Shown in pieces: positions 1 to 5,856 of a stretch of 11,549 nt of DNA. Positions within the stretch are counted from its first letter, which is position 1. Every line of letters starts with the position of its first letter. A program made the position numbers and the translations under genes. Under the pieces are notes generated by a model. It was not told where the DNA came from. It worked only from the letters and a program-made list of their open reading frames with translations, and made no database searches. This DNA is from Merdimonas sp963929015 (GTDB lineage: Bacteria > Bacillota > Clostridia > Lachnospirales > Lachnospiraceae), in assembly GCF_963929015.1 (NCBI RefSeq), contig NZ_CAWVHE010000002.1, forward strand, positions 1 to 11,549. The letters run 5' to 3'.

Positions 1-17
1 ACACTAGATCGCGTGTT
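1..17. repeat. Left copy of terminal inverted repeat, probably library adaptor
   Basis: Bases 2-17 (CACTAGATCGCGTGTT) are the exact reverse complement of bases 11534-11549. Identity stops at once on the inner side of both copies. Exact inverted identity placed at the two physical ends, unrelated to the genes beside it, is what a ligated or PCR adaptor leaves behind. The alternative, a terminal repeat of a linear element, is less likely because the right copy interrupts the reading frame of a sugar-binding protein. Confidence 0.7.
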
Positions 18-18
18 C

Positions 19-47
19 TTGACATCCCCGCCCCTTCTTTTTATGAT
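19..47 (+). promoter_or_regulatory. Sigma-A-type promoter, perfect -35
   Basis: TTGACA at 19-24 and TATGAT at 42-47 are separated by exactly 17 bases, giving 6/6 and 5/6 matches to the vegetative sigma-factor consensus. Transcription would start near 54. No open frame with a ribosome binding site follows closely, but a hairpin with a T-rich tail lies at 110-148, so the product may be a short RNA. The -35 box lies two bases inside the presumed adaptor, so upstream context is lost. Confidence 0.55.
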
Positions 48-53
48 AATGAG

Positions 54-148
54 TACAGACAGCGGGCCTGTACCGGGAAACATTCTATCCTCCGCTGCAA
101 CTCTTCATTTGCGGGATCTTCTTATACCCCCGCATATTTTTCTATTTT
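54..148 (+). ncRNA. Candidate small RNA or leader transcript
   Basis: The call rests only on a consensus-like promoter (19-47) followed about 60 bases later by a terminator-like hairpin (110-148), with no plausible coding sequence between them. The predicted transcript is about 95 nt. No known RNA family is recognised. The only short frame, from the ATG at 50, has no Shine-Dalgarno sequence. It could equally be a leader ahead of the nuclease gene at 303, which has its own promoter. Confidence 0.25.
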
Positions 149-180
149 CTTGTAATTCTTTCCCCTTTCGGGAAACATTC
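74..180 (+). repeat. 12-bp direct repeat CGGGAAACATTC (two copies)
   Basis: CGGGAAACATTC occurs at 74-85 and again at 169-180, 95 bases apart. One copy is inside the candidate small transcript and the other lies between its terminator and the nuclease promoter. A shared binding site is possible, but two copies alone are weak evidence. Confidence 0.4.
110..148 (+). terminator. Candidate intrinsic terminator
   Basis: TGCGGG (110-115) pairs with CCCGCA (129-134) across a 13-base loop, followed by the T-rich run TATTTTTCTATTTT (135-148). The stem is short at 6 bp but GC-rich. The large loop makes this a moderate call. Confidence 0.4.
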
Positions 181-183
181 CAG

Positions 184-207
184 AAATGTAACTTTAAATG
201 TAACTTT
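184..207 (+). repeat. Perfect 12-bp tandem repeat upstream of the nuclease promoter
   Basis: AAATGTAACTTT is present twice back to back (184-195 and 196-207), ending 21 bases before the -35 box of the promoter for the gene at 303. The 12-bp spacing puts the two copies on nearly the same helical face, as expected of a tandem activator site. No regulator is known for it. Confidence 0.6.
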
Positions 208-228
208 TCAACAATACTTCTTTTTCCG

Positions 229-257
229 TTGTCTGTACCCCTCTTTTTTGCTATAGT
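229..257 (+). promoter_or_regulatory. Promoter of the Rpn-family nuclease gene
   Basis: TTGTCT (229-234) and TATAGT (252-257) are separated by 17 bases, matching the sigma-A consensus at 4/6 and 5/6. Transcription would begin near 264. The leader of about 40 nt contains AGAAAGG (290-296), six bases before the ATG at 303. Confidence 0.65.
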
Positions 258-302
258 GAAGATAGAAAAGTTTCTCTGTATGGGCGGACAGAAAGGCGCC
301 CT

Positions 303-1181
303 ATGGATAAACGAAACCAGACCGAGGACAAGGTCCTCAAAAGAGCCGCAAAGTGTTTTGCCGATGAACTGCTCCGCTACTTTAACATCACCGGGACTGT
401 ATCAGGGATTGCTCCCACAGAATCCATTCATCTGGAACTTCACCGGATGTACGAAGACTTCAATCTGATCATGGATGACGGATCCTGGATCCATTTTGAA
501 TTCCAGAGCAGCGACGGCGGCGTGGCTGACTTAAGACGCTTCCGCACTTACGAAGCCGTCACCAGCCAGCAGTACGGCGTGCCGGTAACTACTTATGTGC
601 TTTACTCCGGACAGATCCGGCAGCCAAAGACTGAGCTCACCGAAGGGCTCAACACCTACCGCATCCACCCCATTCTCATGTCGGACCGGAATGCGAACGA
701 CTTATTCGAAAATCTGCAGCGTAAAAAGGACTGCGGGGAACCGCTTACAAAAGAGGATCTGGTGCCCCTGACGCTTAGTCTCCTCATGGGCGGAGCGATG
801 CCCATGGAGGACCGGGTCACCCAAACATTTCGCTATCTCCAGGAAGAACCGCTGGAGAAAGAAGACCAACGAAACTTAGAAGCACTTACCTACGCTCTGG
901 CTACAAAGTTTCTTGACCAGAGCGCCATGAAAAAGTTGGAAGGAATGATTAAAATGACAGAATTAGGACAGATGTTGTATAATGACGGGCTGGCTGATGG
1001 AATTCGCCAAGGCCTTTCGCAAGGTATTTCGCAAGGTATTTCGCAGGGCATCCGGCAGGTGGTACAGAATTCCATTGGTGTAATCCCGGACGATGCTATT
1101 CTTGCCATCACCGGCATCACCCCGGAGCAGCTCCAGGAGCTTAAGGAAGAAAAAGCCGCATCAGATGATATCTCAGAATAA
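303..1181 (+). CDS. Rpn-family PD-(D/E)XK nuclease / putative transposase
   Basis: The 292-residue protein resembles the Rpn (recombination-promoting nuclease) family, long annotated as PD-(D/E)XK transposases and reported in E. coli to be DNA nucleases with anti-phage toxicity. Visible in the sequence are acidic residues D52 and D58-D59, then E66-F-Q68 (motif FEFQSS). This is the ExQ form of the catalytic strand typical of Rpn proteins. An arginine/tyrosine helix (RRFRTYEA, 78-85) follows. The C-terminal part has five Gly-x-x-Gln tetrads (residues 233-252, e.g. GLSQGISQGISQG), the tail seen in many Clostridia members. The ATG at 303 is chosen for its AGAAAGG six bases upstream and the promoter at 229-257. 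A second in-frame ATG at 954 (M218) has GGAAGGA nine bases before it and could give a short C-terminal protein, as reported for E. coli Rpn genes. A mutated copy of the 3' third follows at 1190. The family call is confident; mobility versus defence is not resolved. Confidence 0.8.
   Translation: MDKRNQTEDKVLKRAAKCFADELLRYFNITGTVSGIAPTESIHLELHRMYEDFNLIMDDGSWIHFEFQSSDGGVADLRRFRTYEAVTSQQYGVPVTTYVLYSGQIRQPKTELTEGLNTYRIHPILMSDRNANDLFENLQRKKDCGEPLTKEDLVPLTLSLLMGGAMPMEDRVTQTFRYLQEEPLEKEDQRNLEALTYALATKFLDQSAMKKLEGMIKMTELGQMLYNDGLADGIRQGLSQGISQGISQGIRQVVQNSIGVIPDDAILAITGITPEQLQELKEEKAASDDISE
999..1058 (+). repeat. Five 12-bp in-frame repeats encoding G-x-x-Q tetrads
   Basis: Degenerate 12-base units start at 999, 1011, 1023, 1035 and 1047. 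The middle ones (GGTATTTCGCAA type) are almost identical. Each adds four residues. The same array, four units long, is found in the partial copy at 1348-1395. Unit gain or loss by slippage or recombination would keep the frame and change only tail length. Confidence 0.8.
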
Positions 1182-1189
1182 TAAATATT

Positions 1190-1536
1190 AGGAAGAACCT
1201 CTGGAGAAGGAAGATCAAAGAAACTTAGAAGCACTTACCTACGCTCTGGCTACAAAGTTTCTTGACCAGAGCGCCATGAAAAAGTTGAAAGGAATGACCA
1301 AAATGACAGAATTAGGACAAATGTTGTATAACGACGGGCTGGCTGATGGAATCCGCCAAGGCCTTTCGCAAGGTATTTCGCAAGGTATTTCGCAGGGCAT
1401 CCTTTCTATCGCCCGCAATCTCCTTGGCAGTGTTTCAGATGAATTTATCATCGAGAAAACCGGCATCACCCCGGAGCAGCTCCAGGAGCTTAAGGAAGAA
1501 AAAGAATCCGGAAAGCCTACTGATAATATCACTTAA
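1190..1536 (+). pseudogene. Partial duplicate of the Rpn 3' third with a different core; possible 86-aa protein
   Basis: This segment aligns to 841-1187 at a constant offset of 349 bases. Bases 1190-1402 match 841-1053 with only about ten differences counted by eye. Bases 1403-1459 are unrelated to 1054-1110 but exactly the same length. Bases 1460-1504 are then identical to 1111-1155. The copy lacks the nuclease domain. At its first codon the CAG of the parent is TAG (1189-1191), so it cannot be read from upstream. The frame is otherwise open to the TAA at 1534-1536. Possible starts are ATG 1276 (weak ribosome site) and ATG 1303 (AAAGGA nine bases before). The encoded tail would match the C-terminal oligomerisation region of the full protein but differ in 19 residues. 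Readings, in order: a stored alternative tail that can recombine into the full gene, a separately expressed short Rpn-type inhibitor, or a decaying remnant. Confidence 0.7.
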
Positions 1537-1546
1537 CATTTCTAAA

Positions 1547-1578
1547 AAAAGAGGGAGCGGTCCGCCGTTCCCTCTTTT
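1547..1578. terminator. Bidirectional intrinsic terminator
   Basis: A 14-bp stem (AAAAGAGGGAGCGG at 1547-1560 with CCGTTCCCTCTTTT at 1565-1578, one G-T wobble) closes a TCCG loop. The A-run on the left (1544-1550) and the T-run on the right make it work in both directions. It ends the nuclease region on the plus strand and the dipeptidase gene on the minus strand, whose stop is 21 bases away. Confidence 0.9.
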
Positions 1579-1598
1579 ATGGTTCTCCATCTTTTCTT

Positions 1599-2966
1599 TT
1601 ACTTTCTTGCCATCTCGGCCATGGCCTCTGCCACCAGCTTAATGGACTGCATCAGTTTCTCTATCTCTACCGCTTCGTTGGGCTGATGTACTACATCCGG
1701 ATCTCCCGGGAAAATCGGGCCAAAGGCTACCATGTTTTTGAACATCTTGGCATAGGTGCCGCCGCCGATCGCTTTGGGCTGAGCGTCCATCTGCCCGGTT
1801 CCCTCCCGGTATACCTTCATCAGCTTCTGCACCAGTTCGGAATCCTTCGGCACATAGAGCATATCCGTGTGATCGATGGAAAGGATCTCAAGACCTGCTT
1901 CTCCAAACTGTTTTTCCAGCGTCGCCTGCACTTCTTCTTTCTTTCCATTTTTCGGATAGCGGATATCCAGGACGAAATGAATATCTTTCTCGGTTCCTTC
2001 GATTACGCCTAAGTTTACTGTTGTCTCGCCGGTTTCTTCATCCTGATAGCAGATGCCAAGACCCTTGCCGTTGGTCTCGTGTCCGATGTGGGTTCTGAGG
2101 AAATCAAACACTTTCTGGTAGTCGCCGCCGATCTCCAGGTCCTTTACTGCATCCAGAAGAAGGCTGATGCCGTTGACTCCAAGCGCCGGCGTACTTCCGT
2201 GTGCGCTGACGCCTTCCGATACCAGAACCGTATTGCCATTTTCTTTTGTTACAGTCACGCCCTTTGCTTCCGGGATCTCATGCTCGCCTTCCAGAACCAG
2301 ACGGCAGTGAAGGGGCACGATATTATGGACGGTTCCTCCCTGGAACTCCAGCACCTTGATGGCTCCCTGCGCCGGATTTTTACAGCCGGCTGTGACGTTG
2401 GTCATGCCTTTTTCAAAGAAGATCAGCGGAAATTCTGCGTCCGGCGTGATTCCCATTACCGGCTGCTCCTCGCCTTTTTCTACATAATACTGAATACAGC
2501 TGCTGCCTCTCTCTTCATTGGTTCCGAAAATGACGCGGATCCGGCGGTCAATGGGAAGATCCAGGTCCCGGATTGCCTTCAGCGCATAGATCGCCCCGAT
2601 GGTCGGGCCTTTGTCGTCTACTACACCTCTTCCATACATGACGCCATCGTGAATCTCGCCGCCAAAGGGCGGATATTTCCAGTCGTCGCCGGTGGGAACC
2701 ACGTCCATATGACCCAGAACAGCCACCATCTCTTCGCCTTCTCCATACTCCACATACCCGGCATGGTTATCTACATTGCCGGTACGAAATCCCAGTTCCT
2801 CTCCCAGGCGCAGGGCAAAGTCCAGGGCCGCTTTTGGTCCGGGGCCGTAAGGCGCATTCTCCTCTGCTTCCGTTGCTACACTGTCGATCTGCACACTTTT
2901 CTGGATCCCTTCCAGGATCTCGTCTTTCATTTCATCCAGTCTCTCACTTAATCTGCTTTGACTCAT
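1599..2966 (-). CDS. pepV: PepV/Sapep-type metallodipeptidase (peptidase family M20)
   Basis: The 455-residue protein is a cytoplasmic M20-family dipeptidase of the PepV/Sapep type, which uses two metal ions (Zn or Mn) to split dipeptides at the end of peptide use. Metal and catalytic residues fall where the family has them: GHMDVVPTG with H86 and D88, GRGVVDDKGP with the bridging D118, TNEER with general base E151 and metal ligand E152, D176 in TPDAEFP, and H427 in VVHQPNEAV near the C terminus. SAHGSTP (254-260) is the dimerisation/lid-domain motif that contributes a histidine to the active site. Length is normal for PepV (about 460-470). The start is well set: AAAGGAG (2975-2981) lies eight bases before the ATG. 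The gene lies 62 bases downstream of a small membrane protein gene on the same strand, so co-transcription is possible. No convincing promoter is seen in the AT-rich gap. It ends at a shared bidirectional terminator. Confidence 0.92.
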   Translation of the reverse strand: MSQSRLSERLDEMKDEILEGIQKSVQIDSVATEAEENAPYGPGPKAALDFALRLGEELGFRTGNVDNHAGYVEYGEGEEMVAVLGHMDVVPTGDDWKYPPFGGEIHDGVMYGRGVVDDKGPTIGAIYALKAIRDLDLPIDRRIRVIFGTNEERGSSCIQYYVEKGEEQPVMGITPDAEFPLIFFEKGMTNVTAGCKNPAQGAIKVLEFQGGTVHNIVPLHCRLVLEGEHEIPEAKGVTVTKENGNTVLVSEGVSAHGSTPALGVNGISLLLDAVKDLEIGGDYQKVFDFLRTHIGHETNGKGLGICYQDEETGETTVNLGVIEGTEKDIHFVLDIRYPKNGKKEEVQATLEKQFGEAGLEILSIDHTDMLYVPKDSELVQKLMKVYREGTGQMDAQPKAIGGGTYAKMFKNMVAFGPIFPGDPDVVHQPNEAVEIEKLMQSIKLVAEAMAEMARK

Positions 2967-3028
2967 TTTTCTCTCTCCTTTTATGTAAATATATTAAGTG
3001 CGTAAATATTAATATTTCTTTGTAAGCT

Positions 3029-3604
3029 TTATTCTTCCACTTTATCAACAAACGCCTGGGCGTTTTCCGGATTCGGCGTATTTTTTGCAATACAGATATA
3101 AACAGGCTCATACTCGATGCCGGCTTTTTCCTGCAGCCACTGATTATCTGTCACGACAGCTGCCTCTTCCAGCACGTCGCCTTCATATTGCCGGTAAAAG
3201 CTTTCCGGACAGATGACCACATCTGCTGACTCTGTTCCGATTAAAGTAGAAAATGCAGCCTCCCCCTGATATGCGCCGGAGGTAATATTTCCATTTACCC
3301 GGACGGTCTGATTGTCCTTATCGGCTCCCAGAGATTCCCGCAGTTCTTCGGACAGTTCTTCATAATCGTTTGCGGTGCTGTCAATCAGCACCAGGTTCAA
3401 AAGGATTTCCTCATTCATCCCCCGGTACATGGTCACTCCCAGGTAAATTGCTACAATCAGGGCGACCGGGATCAACAGCCAGACCTTATAGTACATCCAG
3501 AGATATTCCAGCTTTTCTTTTCCTGTCATCTGGCCCAGCTTTTCTTTTTCGAAGGCTTTCCGCTCTTTTTTTGTCATGGTTTCTTCGTAACGTCTGTCCA
3601 GCAT
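3029..3604 (-). CDS. Single-pass membrane protein of unknown function with extracytoplasmic domain
   Basis: This 191-residue protein is not assigned to a named family. Residues 1-40 are highly charged and probably cytoplasmic (MTKKERKAFEKEKLGQ region, basic and coiled-coil prone). Residues 42-59 (VWLLIPVALIVAIYLGVT) form one membrane helix. Residues 60-191 would be outside the cell. The outer part, with alternating hydrophobic stretches such as SADVVICPESFYRQY (127-141), has the feel of one lobe of a solute-binding-protein fold, but this is only an impression. The ATG at 3604 is preferred because AGGAAG ends six bases before it. A GTG at 3625 would add seven residues but its codons are themselves the ribosome binding site. 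The gene is divergent from the DUF624 gene across about 140 bases and lies 62 bases upstream of pepV. No clear minus-strand promoter was found. Confidence 0.75.
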   Translation of the reverse strand: MLDRRYEETMTKKERKAFEKEKLGQMTGKEKLEYLWMYYKVWLLIPVALIVAIYLGVTMYRGMNEEILLNLVLIDSTANDYEELSEELRESLGADKDNQTVRVNGNITSGAYQGEAAFSTLIGTESADVVICPESFYRQYEGDVLEEAAVVTDNQWLQEKAGIEYEPVYICIAKNTPNPENAQAFVDKVEE

Positions 3605-3657
3605 GTCATACTTCCTTTCCTTCACAGATTTTTCATAATCATTCCCCCGCCCGTTTC

Positions 3658-3686
3658 TTGATTTTAACCCCCATATTCAGTATACT
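3658..3686 (+). promoter_or_regulatory. Promoter of the DUF624 gene
   Basis: TTGATT (3658-3663) and TATACT (3681-3686) are separated by 17 bases, matching the sigma-A consensus 4/6 and 5/6. The start would fall near 3693, leaving a leader of about 50 nt with GGAGG (3729-3733) nine bases before the ATG at 3743. AGTATACT is palindromic, so a minus-strand -10 also exists, but it has no matching -35. Confidence 0.6.
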
Positions 3687-3742
3687 GTTTTTATGACCAG
3701 ACAGGCGTTTTTCACGTCTTTACGATATGGAGGCATATATTT

Positions 3743-4396
3743 ATGAGCAATTTTTTGAATCCTGAAAATTCCGTGATGCAGTTCCTCGCCAGGGTCTGCG
3801 ACTATCTGATCTTAAATGTGGTATTCATCTTAAGCTGCATTCCCATTTTTACAGTGGGCGCCGCGCTTTCAGCGCTCTACACGGTCAGCTTTAAGATGAT
3901 CCGTAAAGAGGACGGATATGTCCTCAAGAGATATTTTAAAGCATTCTGCGCAAATTTCAAGCAGGGAACCATTCTTTGGCTCATCTGTCTCATCCTTTTC
4001 TTCTTTCTGCAGTATGACGGACTGATCATCGGTTCTATGGGCGGAAGCATGGGACAGATCTTAAGCATCCTGTTCTACACCATCGTTCTGGTGCTGGCCG
4101 CCATGTTTCTCTACCTCTGGCCCATCCTGGCCTACTTTGTATGCACCACGAAGCAGGTGGTGAAAAATGCGCTGTACATGTGCCTGGGACACCTTCCCTG
4201 GACCGCGCTTCTCCTCCTGTACTTCGGACTTGTGTGGTTCATCATGACCCGCAGCATCCTGACTCTGGGAATCGTGGTGGCAGTCAGCATGGCAGGCGGC
4301 TTTTCCCTGACCGCCTGGATCACGGGAAAGATCTTCCTCAAGATCTTTGCCAGGTATCAGCCGGAAACCTCACAGACTGAAGAGCAACAAGAGTAG
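3743..4396 (+). CDS. DUF624 (YesL-like) polytopic membrane protein
   Basis: The 217-residue integral membrane protein matches the DUF624/YesL pattern. It starts with an N-terminal stretch carrying the family's typical NPENSVMQFLARVCDYLILN-like opening, a first helix pair with SCIPIFTVGAALSALY (31-46), and a loop with basic residues (KMIRKEDGYV, 51-60). Further helices lie near 75-96, 104-133, 150-168 and 172-194, giving about five membrane segments and a short charged tail. The biochemical role is unknown. In Firmicutes, members are often encoded beside carbohydrate ABC importers, and one such importer is present about 4 kb away in this window. The ribosome site GGAGG (3729-3733) and the promoter at 3658 support an independent transcript, which ends in the terminator-like dyad just after the stop. 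Confidence 0.85.
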   Translation: MSNFLNPENSVMQFLARVCDYLILNVVFILSCIPIFTVGAALSALYTVSFKMIRKEDGYVLKRYFKAFCANFKQGTILWLICLILFFFLQYDGLIIGSMGGSMGQILSILFYTIVLVLAAMFLYLWPILAYFVCTTKQVVKNALYMCLGHLPWTALLLLYFGLVWFIMTRSILTLGIVVAVSMAGGFSLTAWITGKIFLKIFARYQPETSQTEEQQE

Positions 4397-4412
4397 CCCC
4401 CGTTTTTCGGAA

Positions 4413-4435
4413 TCGTCGCAATCGTCGTGCGACGA
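4413..4435. repeat. 8-7-8 inverted repeat, copy L1
   Basis: TCGTCGCA (4413-4420) and TGCGACGA (4428-4435) are perfect complements separated by seven bases, followed by TTTCTTTTT. This is the first of five copies of the consensus TCGTYGCA-N7-TGCRACGA around the AlbA_2 gene. It sits 16 bases after the DUF624 stop and doubles as part of a plus-strand terminator. Confidence 0.8.
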
Positions 4436-4445
4436 TTTCTTTTTT
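4420..4445 (+). terminator. Terminator of the DUF624 transcript
   Basis: AATCGTC (4420-4426) pairs with GACGATT (4431-4437) around GTGC, followed by TCTTTTTT (4438-4445). An alternative and longer pairing uses 4411-4418. The position 24 bases after the DUF624 stop fits intrinsic termination. The same bases belong to dyad L1, so terminator and protein-binding site cannot be told apart from sequence. Confidence 0.55.
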
Positions 4446-4470
4446 CGTTGCAAATCGATTGCAACGAAAA
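4442..4470. repeat. 8-7-8 inverted repeat, copy L2, extended to 12-bp arms
   Basis: The core is TCGTTGCA (4445-4452) and TGCAACGA (4460-4467). Pairing extends to 12-bp perfect arms (TTTTCGTTGCAA at 4442-4453, TTGCAACGAAAA at 4459-4470) with a five-base centre. It lies three bases after the minus-strand stop of the AlbA_2 gene, so on that strand it is a 3' hairpin, but no T-run follows it there. Confidence 0.85.
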
Positions 4471-4473
4471 TCT

Positions 4474-5741
4474 CTAATTATCCGTCGAGACATTTCGAAT
4501 ATATTTCGTTCCTCTTCCGGCGCCTGTCTTCTGGATGAAACCTTTTTCTATCATTCCATTCAGTATTCGAAGCAAAGTGTCTTTCTTTATTCCTGTGTTC
4601 CTCTCTATCTGTACCCTGGTCATTTCTTTTTGCCCCTGCATCTGCCTCCAGACAACCACTTCCATCTCTGTAAATTTGCCCAGTTCTTCCATCACCGGCA
4701 AGACCACTTTAATAGAGTTCTCAAACACTTTATAATCTGGTTTTTTGATAGAATTCCGATACAAATGATTAATTCTCAGAATCCCTGTCCCAAATTTTTC
4801 AATATATTTTAACCGGAAGAAAACATTTCCTATGATCGGATTTCGTAAAATGGATACCTGACCATTCACGTACTCATCCGCGCTTAGTTCCGCCGGAAGA
4901 CCTCCGGGTGAACTGATCTCAATCCGGTCTTCAAACATACTTACTTTGATAGATGCTTTTACATCCCATGCCCGGTGGACCAGCGCATTGGCAATTGCCT
5001 CCCTGTAGGCTTTCTCCGGAATCTTCTCGATCGTTCTTCTTTCCACGCCTTCTATTTTTTCATATTGATAATATTTCCGGTACATTCCCATACTCTTCTC
5101 AAGCTGAATCAACAGCGACACCTGTTCTACAGATTCCCTGTCCATAATCTCATCAATATCTTTTCCGAACCGGATCATATCTACGCCTTTAAAATCATTT
5201 CTGTCTGCAAGAAGCGCCGCCGCGTTATTATAACCTTTTCTTTCAGAATATAGTTCCAGCGTCTTCAAAATATCCTTATCCAGCTTCTCCACTTCCAAAA
5301 CCCGGACTAACTCTTCCTCTAGTCTGGAAAATGTAAGTTCTTGCCGGAGCGCCGGCAATTCTTCAAAAGACTGCCCCTGCCCTTCTAAGATTAATCTGCT
5401 GTATTCCAGCCTGTCGACTTCTATCGTTGCCGTGTCATTTCTTTTATAGGCTTTTCCCTTATACATATAAGGCTTATACATTCCTTCAAAAACTGTTAAA
5501 GAAATGGTATCTCCTTCCTGGATTTCCAGGGCATATTCCGGTACCGGCCTGATGCTGTCATTGATTTTATTTTCCAGATTTAATTTTGCTTCCACCGGAT
5601 CCTGGATTCCCAGAATCTCGCCATCATCTGAAATTCCAAAAAGAATTTTTCCTCCTCCATAATTTGCATACGCACTAACCGTTTTCAAAAATGTATTGGA
5701 ATTGATCGTTTCTTTATATTCTAACCGTTCTTTTCCCCCAT
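4474..5741 (-). CDS. AlbA_2 / GHKL-ATPase / winged-helix regulator-like protein (start region frameshifted)
   Basis: The protein belongs to the COG2865-type group: an N-terminal Schlafen AlbA_2 domain (VSAYANYGGGKILFGI near the N terminus), a GHKL-type ATPase domain, and a C-terminal winged helix. The ATPase shows the N-box-like EAIANALVHRAWD and downstream glycine motifs (RIEISSPGGLP, then KFGTGILRI). The helix region lies near the end (VQIERNTGIKKDTLLRIL). Members are annotated as predicted transcriptional regulators; some AlbA_2 proteins act in defence, so the role is open. The open frame as read begins only at a TTG (5688). A perfect AGGAGGTG (5748-5755) lies six bases before the ATG at 5741, and inserting one base near 5731-5738 joins it to give MGEKERLEYKET, the family's usual opening, and a product of about 422 residues. 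Either the base was lost in sequencing or the gene is recently broken. Five inverted repeats flank it, one over its promoter, which suggests self-regulation (inference). Confidence 0.8.
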
Positions 5742-5747
5742 TTTATT

Positions 5748-5755
5748 CACCTCCT
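5748..5755 (-). promoter_or_regulatory. Ribosome binding site deciding the AlbA_2 start
   Basis: AGGAGGTG read on the minus strand is an almost perfect anti-16S match, six bases before the ATG at 5741-5739. It argues that translation starts there and not at the TTG at 5688, which has no such site. It also falls at the predicted transcription start, implying a leader of only about 15 nt. Confidence 0.8.
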
Positions 5756-5761
5756 GCTTCC

Positions 5762-5790
5762 AGTATAAAATCATCGCAAACAATTTGCAA
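5762..5790 (-). promoter_or_regulatory. Promoter of the AlbA_2 gene, embedded in dyad U1
   Basis: On the minus strand TTGCAA (5790-5785) and TATACT (5767-5762) are separated by 17 bases. The -35 box is part of the right arm of inverted repeat U1 (5786-5793), and the rest of U1 fills most of the spacer. A protein bound to U1 would therefore block RNA polymerase. Confidence 0.6.
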
Positions 5791-5826
5791 CGATTTCTTT
5801 TTCGTTGCAGATTGTTTGCGACGATT
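5769..5826. repeat. Copies U1 and U2 of the inverted repeat, forming one long hairpin
   Basis: U1 is TCATCGCA/TGCAACGA (5771-5778, 5786-5793; one base off consensus). U2 is TCGTTGCA/TGCGACGA (5802-5809, 5817-5824). Each is an 8-7-8 dyad followed by a T-rich run. The two are also complementary to each other: 5769-5793 pairs with 5802-5826 over 25 positions, with one mismatch and one G-T wobble, around an 8-base TTTCTTTT loop. Centre-to-centre spacing is 31 bases. Confidence 0.85.
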
Positions 5827-5832
5827 CTTTTT

Positions 5833-5856
5833 TCGTTGCAGATTTGTTTACATCGA
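5833..5856. repeat. Degenerate third upstream copy U3
   Basis: TCGTTGCA (5833-5840) is a perfect left half-site exactly 31 bases after that of U2. The expected right half-site is TACATCGA (5849-5856), matching 6 of 8 bases with an 8-base centre. It completes an array of alternating half-sites every 15-16 bases. Confidence 0.6.

Noticed and set aside
13..468. Plus-strand open frame of 151 codons at the left end
   Set aside because: It starts inside or next to adaptor sequence, has no ribosome site, and overlaps the nuclease gene in another frame.
890..1532. Two similar minus-strand open frames over the nuclease tail and its copy
   Set aside because: Their similarity simply mirrors the duplicated plus-strand tail; neither has a ribosome site or a recognisable domain.
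2079..2951. Plus-strand open frame of 290 codons
   Set aside because: It is fully antisense to the well-supported pepV gene with no start signal.
3605..3625. GTG start at 3625 for the small membrane protein
   Set aside because: Its codons coincide with the Shine-Dalgarno sequence that serves the ATG at 3604.
3679..3684. Minus-strand -10 (TATACT) for the small membrane protein gene
   Set aside because: No acceptable -35 hexamer at 15-19 bases; the match comes from the palindrome shared with the plus-strand promoter.
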